NCBI GenBank assembly: GCA_963971225.1 | Contig: OZ020270.1 | Span: forward strand, 26,349,123 to 26,413,122 | Direction of reading: 5' to 3' | Length of the DNA stretch: 64,000 nucleotides | Origin: Melieria omissa | Lineage: Eukaryota > Arthropoda > Insecta > Diptera > Ulidiidae | In this document: piece by piece, positions 57,663 through 64,000 of the stretch | How positions within the stretch are numbered: position 1 is the stretch's first letter | Layout of the letters: each line of letters opens with the position of its first letter | Notes under the pieces: generated by a model | Told to the model about the DNA's origin: nothing | Seen by the model: only the letters and a program-made list of their open reading frames with translations | Databases searched by the model: none | Position numbers and translations under genes: made by a program

Positions 57663-57805
57663 ATATACATAAACTTATACTATATATACTTATACTTTTC
57701 AAATTCCCCGTGCCATGTTTTGTAATGTCTTTGAAAATTAAAAGAACGATTACCAGCAATCGTACGCCTGCAAAATAAGCATTGCGCTTTATTAGAAGCC
57801 TTTAA

Positions 57806-58528
57806 GGGGTCATTCTCATGCGCGGACAGGAAAAATGGACATTCTTTCAGAAATTATTTCCTTTGTGAATACGAGGAATTATCAAAAAAAGATATTCCAC
57901 TTTAATTTATTCATTGTTATGGCACAAAAATAAAAAATAAATAAAAATTTTTTTAATTTTTTCAAACACATTTTTCCATTACAAACACGGCTTCTGCCGC
58001 GTCATGGTCAGCTGGCGGGGATTGTTTTGAGTCACAGGATTATCTGAAACATAAATTTCAAAGAAATTCTTAATCAGTATGAACGTACCTCTCGCCCGTA
58101 GTAAATTTGAATTTTTTCATAAGAATCTCACAAAATGGCAGGCATTGGAAGTTAGAACAGTAAAAAATTGTTGTTTTTGAAGATTTTATCAATTAAAAAA
58201 AATATGAAATTTTTAACATATCGGTGTGAATTTACTAGGGGCGATAGCTAACAGTATGTAGAATGACGTGACAAAATCGCAGGGAGATCGGATGAATGGT
58301 TTTTTTAAATCATCCCCGCCATTTCAAAAAAGGCGTTCCGAGAAAAACTCGTTTAAAGTTTTGACTAACCGCTAGAATCCTTGACCGCTCGTTATATAAA
58401 TGTCTGTAGAAGCCGAAATACTTGAAATTTTCCAATAAAATTTTGACAGCACCTTCTTCAAGGATGATACATTCCAAATATGTTTAAAAAAAATTTATTT
58501 TTACAAAATTTCACATGAGAATGACCCC
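57806..58528. mobile_element. TTAA-flanked MITE, family 2
   Basis: 723 bp between TTAA sites (57802-57805 and 58529-58532), with terminal repeats GGGGTCATTCTCATG. AT-rich interior without an open frame. Similar length and first four bases as the MITE at 50988, but a different sequence. Confidence 0.85.
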
Positions 58529-58675
58529 TTAAAGAAAAAAATTGTATCTCCCATTCAACCTTTTCTGATTTACATGAATACTCAGTATACACAAAAACGT
58601 AAATATTCGCAGTATGTGAGCCGCAAACGAGCGTGAAGTTGCTTGCATGTATTCTGACATGACACCAGTGACTAT

Positions 58676-59172
58676 GTGACGCGAAACTGAGAGGGGAAAT
58701 GATTTTCAGACCATTTTTTGCTTTTTTCGGTCGTCCGATAGTGTACGGGTTTTTGTACCAAAACATCCGCACAGCACCGGTTACCAGTCAATTGTTTGCA
58801 CTTAAAGTGATAACTTTTCTTATTTGCTGTAAATATAGCGTTGCGAACCACCTTGTTTTACTGGTCTAAGAAATTTTGATTGTAACCCGTACCAACAAAA
58901 AGCAGAAATAAATTATTTCATACGCTAAAGTCAGCAGATATTCGGTTGCGTTTTCCTTCAGTTCATGTCTGATTGAGTTTGCCGTTTCTAGTGTAGCAAG
59001 AAACAGTGATGGCAAGTTGAACTCTTTTCAAACGCAGAGGTACAACTCAAGCAATTGAAACGTAAATGCTTTAAGGGAAGTCAGGAAAAACTGAAGTAAA
59101 ATCATATTAAAACACGTTGCAACATACTTGCGACCGTTTTCAGCCACAACGGTTTTTGCAATCAGTTTCCTA
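58676..59172 (+). repeat. dispersed repeat (copy 2), uninterrupted
   Basis: Same family as 49346-50390. It shows the empty site AATATAGCGTTGCGAA for the LINE at 49520. Non-coding. Confidence 0.7.
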
Positions 59173-59177
59173 TGGCG

Positions 59178-59475
59178 CCTGCTACACGTTCAGTATTTAT
59201 TGTGATATTTGGTTTGCGATCCATATTAATGGATTGATAGATCGCGCGCGAATGCTACATGTTCAATATTTATCGCGTCAGTAATCACATAATTGTTTTT
59301 TGACTTTGACAATTTAAAAATAAATTCTTCTAAAATTTGCTTGCACGTTCAATATTTATTGACAGTTTTGTGATCCGCGATCCAGATTTCAAAATATTTA
59401 AATATGTTGCAATGTGCATCACGATCAATATCGCATGCTAAACGTTCAATAAATATCGCGATACTAGATCGCCGT
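59178..59475. repeat. four spaced copies of an ACGTTCAATATTTATCG motif
   Basis: The motif CTACACGTTCARTATTTATY recurs at about 59180, 59253, 59343 and 59437, roughly 75-95 bp apart, the last with a changed 3' half (AATAAATATCGCGATA). It may be a small decayed MITE with subterminal repeats. Confidence 0.45.
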
Positions 59476-60060
59476 CAATAAATGAGGAGGTCCATAACAA
59501 AACGCAATAATTCCACCTTAAAAATTTTTTGGATAAACGAACAACTGTAATTAAAGTCATTACGATATATATTTTTCTTTTAATAGTTGCTGTGGAATAA
59601 TAGTTTTCTAGGAACAATACAAATCATAAATAAGTTAATTTTGCAATTACTTTTTTAGTTATTTAGAAAACAAATTTGGAAATGTTGCGTTTTGGTCCGA
59701 TACATAGTATTTATTTCATTTTGCTATGAACCCTATGGAGATGCTGCGTTTTGATATGAACTAGGTTTGGAATTGTGGCGTTTTGCTGTGAATAACATAG
59801 AAATACAATCTTTTTGATTTGAATTGCATAAGTTTCATTTTATTACACAAGTACATTCAAGTATTACAAAAGTATATAAGTATTCAAGTATTAAAAAAAA
59901 TCAACATTGTGTTACATATCATATTAATGTCCTCCTCCAAACAGACACATAAGGTTATGTCATCGGTTTCATTCGAAGTATTTCCTTGTTCGTCTAAAAT
60001 TCTAACCCCGAAATGTTTGATCACTGTTGGCCATTGTGTTTTTCCAGAGTTTAACAATAT
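59476..60060. other. AT-rich flank of gypsy D with a possible minus-strand coding scrap
   Basis: Mostly AT-rich. On the minus strand 59885-60060 reads GKTQWPTVIKHFGVRILDEQ and TDDITLCVCLEEDIN, which looks protein-like but is cut at the gypsy D boundary. I do not recognise it; it could be the last exon of an interrupted gene or transposon. Confidence 0.3.
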
Positions 60061-60437
60061 TGAAACGAAAAGGCACTCTGGGCTGTGCATGAACGCTTTT
60101 GCAAGCATACTTTTAGGCATGTACTGTGAAGTACGGCAAACTGGTATAATTCGCTTGGTATAGTCCGATATGGCGAGGTTCGCGAGAAATGGGCTGTGCG
60201 AGAATGGTCGAGCATTTTCCAATTGGAAGTTGCAAGAAACTTCGGCGCGATAAGAAAACTGGTATAAAAGCAGCAGTGTGCAGCGCAGTGGGTCGAGTCT
60301 GTGTTGAGCAAGCAAAGTGGTAACAAGTGTAGATACAAGCGAAGTGTAAATCTGTAAATAAAGTGATTGTTGAGTAATTGAAGTTGTTTTATTTTCAAAA
60401 CCAATCCAAACGAACCTGTGAAGTAATTTTCGTAACA
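60061..60437 (+). repeat. 5' LTR of gypsy copy D
   Basis: 377 bp, TGAAACGAAAAGGCAC...TTCGTAACA, with a TATAAAAG box at about 60262. It is shorter than the copy B LTR because of deletions in the R-U5 part. The primer-binding site after it begins TGGTGTCAGAAGT and then diverges from the tRNA-Leu match. Confidence 0.88.
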
Positions 60438-60500
60438 TTTGGTGTCAGAAGTTCGGATTGTGTTACTGAAGATAAACAAAAAAATTATAAAAACACAGAC

Positions 60501-62027
60501 ATGGTTAAACTGGAGCTGCTGAAGGTGGACCAGCTGAAGAAGGAGCTGGCTGCCTGGAATTTGCCGACTGCTGGCGGAAAGGTGGAGTTGCAACTGCGCT
60601 TGCGAGAGGCGTGTGAATCACGAGGCATCGATTGGGCTGCGCATGAGTTCGGAACGCAAGAGCTAGAGGCGTCGGCCAAGGTGGAGGAATCGCCTGCTGG
60701 TGCTGCGTCACTGCAAAGTACGACTGCAGCGGGTGCGCCACCACAAGCAATGGACTTGAGCCATCTAATGGTTGCAATAAAAGGCATGTTTCAGGAAACT
60801 TCTGCGAAAATCGAAAATGTCAATCAGGAAATTTCGGCAAAAGTTGAAACTACGAATCGAGAAATGGCAGCGAAACTGGAAACTACGAATCGAGAAATGG
60901 CAGCGAACCTGGAAACTACGAATCAGGAAATTTCGGCAAAAGTCGAAACTACGAACCGAGAAGTAGCGGAGCGAATGGAAACCAAGCTTCAGGAAAATTC
61001 TGCGCTTTTGGTGCAGAAAGTGGAAGAAATCTCAAACAAGCTTAATGTGAAGGTGGAGCACCTGGGAGCGCAAGTGGAACGCTTAGATAAACGAGTCGAC
61101 GGCCTGGATGATTCCCTGAACAGACGAGTTGACGACCTGGATGATTCCTTGAACAAACGAGTTGACGGTCTGGAGGATTCGGTGAACAGAAAAATCGACG
61201 AGCGGCTTAGAGAGGTACAGCCACGAGAAGGTTTGCCGCCGGTTCCGGAAAATTTTGCCTCCCGAACAGAAGTGCCTACTTATGATGGTGCTACGCCGTT
61301 CGATACATTTAAACTGCAATTCAACTTGGCTGCTTTAGAGAATCAGTGGACCGATATCAGGAAAGGTCGAAGATTGGCACTGGCGCTAAAAGGTCCTGCG
61401 GCTGAGGTAATGAAATCAGTTCCAGAATGTTCGAGAAGCGATTACGAGGCCGTCATGTGAGCGTTGGCAGCGAAGTACAGCAATGAACACAACCATACGC
61501 TGTACTACTGTGAGCTGAAGAACCGCAGGCAGAGAGCCAGTGAGGCGCTGCAGACATATGCAGCAGACATTGAGCGGCTTGTACAGTTGTGCTACCCAAA
61601 ATTTGGCGCTGATGATCTCGAGAGGATGAAGATTGAGTCGTTCATTGAAGGTCTTCATGATCCCGAGACACGTCGCAGTGCGTTGATGATGGGCAAGCAG
61701 ACATTTAAGGAGACGGTGATCAGCGCGATGACATATGAGGCGACATGGATTGGAGTCACTCGGTATGCACGTGCAAGGATACGCCAAATCCAGTCGGACA
61801 ATGACATTGCGATACAAGCCATAAGCTCTGAGACACCAGGTAGGCCACGGGTGGTCTCCTCTAAAATTGTTTGTTGGGCATGCCGCAAGCAGGGTCACAT
61901 ATCACGAGACTGCCGTCAACGAAAGAGGCGTTCCCGTTCTCGATCGCAATCGCCTGAAGCGAGGAATACTGACAATGGAGGCTCAGACAACAAGCGCAAG
62001 GCTGAGGACAAGGAGCCGTTAAATTAA
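60501..62027 (+). pseudogene. gypsy D gag, single nonsense codon
   Basis: Best-preserved gag after copy A: SAP-like N-terminus, 11-residue repeats (VETTNREMAAKLETTNREM type), two LDDSLNKRVDD units, gag core, and a complete knuckle CWACRKQGHISRDC with an RS-rich tail. One TGA at 61458 interrupts an otherwise single open frame; copies A and C have an arginine codon there. Confidence 0.88.
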
Positions 62028-62069
62028 AAAGGGTCAGCCCAAAGGGGCGTGAGCTGATCCCACAACCGG

Positions 62070-63536
62070 CTGCCCCACCTTGTCTCGCAGTTGAAACGAC
62101 AACCCGGCAGCTTGACGATTGAAGGAAATATAGATGGAAAGTTGTTTGTGTTGACACTGGATACTGGCGCATCATATTCGTTCATAAGACGGAAGCTTCT
62201 GAGGAATTGGGAACCGTTGCATGGCATACAACTGAGGACTGCGACTGGCGAGCGTGCGCCGGTAAGAGAAAAAGTTACAAAAACGATTGCTATCGGCACC
62301 AGCAGCCTGGAACATGAGTTCATCGTCGCGGACATAATGGACGACGTGATTATCGGCGTCGATTTCATGATTAGGCACGGTTTTACGCTGGACCTGAAAG
62401 AAAATGTGCTGAAGTATGCCAACGTTGAATTCCCCCTGCACACTGGCTATGAGCGAAGCGTGGCGGTAAGGAGAGTTGTCTCGTGTCAACACCAGAAGAT
62501 ACCAGCGAATTCCGAGGCGATTGTGTGGGCGAAGGTGAACGAGGACGATGGGACAAGCCGGCTGTGGGTTGTAGAAGCGCCGAAACAAGGATACGACAAC
62601 ATAATAATCGGACGTACATTAGTGAAACCCAAAAATGGAAAAATACCAGTCAGGATACTCAACCCACTGAACACACCCAGATATGTCGAAAAAGATGCGG
62701 TCATTGGCGACCGTAGAGAGGCTGAAGCAGTTGTCAATTGCGAAAGCAGTCCAACCGGAGGAGGCCAGAAAAGCGGTTCTAATATGGACGCCATACCGCA
62801 GAACCAGTGGAGCAGCGAATTGACATCCGAGCAGAAACAGAAGGCACGGTAACTCCTGCAGCACTATGGGTCAATATTTGCAACAGAAGCGGGCGGAAGA
62901 ACAGCCATAGTGAAGCACAACATCGACACCGGAAGTGCGAAACCAATCCGCCAACCACCAAGACGGGTCCCTCTGGCCAAGAGGGAAGAGGTCACAAATT
63001 TGATTGAAAAAATGCATAAAGAAAAGGTCATAGAGCCTTCGTCAGGCGCTTGGTGTTCACCGGTGGTGTTAGTCAAGAAAAAGGATGGCAGTACCCGATT
63101 GGACTATCGAAAGCTCAATGACGTGACCAAGAAGGACAGCTATCCACTACCTCGAATCGATGACACCCTGGACACACTGTCAGGCACACAGTGGTTTTCC
63201 ACACTGGACTTACGCAGCGGCTATTGGCAGGTGGAGCTTGCAGACAAGGACAAGGAGAAAACGGCTTTTAGTGTTGGCGACGGTTTGTGGCAGCTCACTG
63301 TCATGCCGTTTGGACTCTGCAACGCACCAGCAACATTCGAGCGGCTAATGGAACGTGTGCTGAAAGGGCTGCATCGGCGGACGTGTCTGGTCTACCTGGA
63401 CGACATAATCGTGATGGGTAAAAGCTTTGACGACCACCTGGAAAAGCTAAAGAAGGTATTCGAACGAATAAAGAAAGCCGGGTTTAAACTCAATCCAAAG
63501 AAGTGCTCGCTGTTTCAAAAAGAGGTCAAATATCTG
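62070..63536 (+). pseudogene. gypsy D protease and RT with intact YLDD
   Basis: Protease VLTLDTGASYS, linker to KQKAR followed by TAA (62850), the same codon that is TGA in copy A. RT continues in frame: [81 protein letters not shown] and CLVYLDDIIVMGKSFDDH. Cut at 63536. Confidence 0.88.
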
Positions 63537-63771
63537 TGGCTAAATGAGTGCTGTCTCAAGTGATCTGTCGATCCCACCTCTAATCCCTTCCTTTCCTTGT
63601 CCCTTTGTACTCATGTTTCCCCCTATTTTCTGCTCCCCGGCTTCGGCCGTTTGTGTCGTTTAATGTTTATTGTAATTCATTGTAACACTCTTTATTCGAC
63701 ACCCGTGCAATAAAGACACCGAAACGAACCCAACCGCGTTTCATTTAGCCCGCTCCGCGTCGAATTGTTCA
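63535..63771 (+). repeat. 5' LTR of a BEL/Pao-type retrotransposon
   Basis: Begins TGTGGCTAAATGAG (or at the next TG, two bases later) directly after gypsy sequence and ends AATTGTTCA. AATAAAG at about 63711 is a poly(A) signal. The next bases, TGGTCCTTCGAGCC (63772-63785), are complementary to the 3' end of tRNA-Tyr. From memory, such a primer site is used by many insect BEL/Pao elements; that is the only basis for the superfamily call. Confidence 0.65.
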
Positions 63772-64000
63772 TGGTCCTTCGAGCCATTCGCGATTGAGCC
63801 GCGAATATTTTCCTAAAAAATAACAATTAAAAATCAAAGTGACAATTTATAAGTGAAAAGTGACACAACAAATCAAACACACTTCAATTAAACAAAAACC
63901 AACACAAAAGTGAAACAAAGTTATAAATACATTAAAAAAAACCCACAGAGTAACAAAACAACACACTGTGAAACAACAAAAAAAAAGTGCAAGTAACAAA
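63772..64000 (+). other. leader of the BEL/Pao-type element
   Basis: Primer-binding site followed by an A-rich leader with AAGTGA and AACAAAAC repeats and no long ORF. The coding region should begin beyond the window. Confidence 0.55.

Larger units (their letters stand above)
60061..63536 (+). mobile_element. Ty3/gypsy retrotransposon copy D, 3' part replaced by a BEL LTR
   Basis: 5' LTR, gag, protease and RT are present; the sequence stops within ...KEVKYL where another LTR begins. It is preceded by ATAT. The LTR subfamily is the same as the 5' LTR of copy B. RNase H, integrase and the 3' LTR may lie beyond the window if the BEL element is a simple insertion. Confidence 0.88.

Noticed and set aside
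59884..60593. Long minus-strand ORFs of 180-184 aa
   Set aside because: From 60061 on they are the antisense of the gypsy D LTR and gag start; the same shadow appears in copy B.

Overview
The window looks like chromosomal DNA of a higher (schizophoran) fly. The one well-preserved host gene, a ZIP9-type zinc transporter, and the pieces of eIF3i-like, ABHD12-like and MADF-BESS genes all read as dipteran, and the repeats are of kinds common in fly genomes: Loa-like LINEs, env-less Ty3/gypsy elements, BEL/Pao, mariner, PIF/Harbinger and P-superfamily transposons. A tephritid-like genome is my guess; the sequence alone does not settle the family. There are no bacterial or viral operons and no CRISPR array. 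Most of the sequence is transposable elements, often nested.

Layout. 1-9600: AT-rich DNA with a mariner MITE (824-1414), an almost intact Loa-like LINE (1604-7130, with an 11-bp target duplication), a block of internal repeats, and a tRNA-derived SINE (8393-8806). 9600-11900: the three-exon zinc transporter gene and its flanks, the only gene here that looks fully functional. 12053-12872: a non-autonomous DNA element with 7-bp target duplications. 13-18 kb: mostly non-coding, with a LINE tail, an unspliced eIF3i-like fragment on the minus strand, dispersed repeats and a LINE-ORF1-like fragment. 18.4-23.6 kb: a five-layer nest. A PIF/Harbinger element was hit by a mariner MITE, which was hit by a 3.4-kb foldback element, whose two arms were each hit by a further element (a 519-bp palindromic mariner and a 41-bp mini-element). 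The opposite arm of the foldback preserves the empty site each time. 24.3-25.5 kb: an ABHD12-like pseudogene with a Harbinger-type MITE in one exon.

26.3-34.8 kb: a decayed P-superfamily (THAP) transposon on the minus strand, split by gypsy copy A (minus strand). 35.6-45.6 kb: gypsy copy B, split by a second, dead Loa-like LINE; its two LTRs belong to different LTR subfamilies. 45.7-46.3 kb: a frameshifted MADF-BESS gene. 46.7-51.7 kb: dispersed repeats, an element bounded by arrays of the palindrome AACATCGATGTT, a 5'-truncated LINE that shares its 3' tail with the SINE, and a TTAA-flanked MITE. 51.8-57.7 kb: gypsy copy C with both LTRs. 57.8-58.5 kb: a second TTAA-flanked MITE. 60.1-63.5 kb: gypsy copy D, cut by the 5' LTR of a BEL/Pao element that runs off the window.

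How the parts relate. Gypsy copies A-D share one gag-pol lineage (SAP-domain gag with 11-residue coiled-coil repeats; PBS matching tRNA-Leu) and all start at an ATAT target. Copies A and B have both lost the reverse-transcriptase YLDD box by deletion, and every copy has stops or frameshifts, so all four depend on another source for enzyme or are dead. LINE copy 1 is the best candidate for a recently active element; its only evident coding lesion is a 1-nt deletion near the end of ORF2. Family assignments rest on motifs read by eye; no database search was possible.
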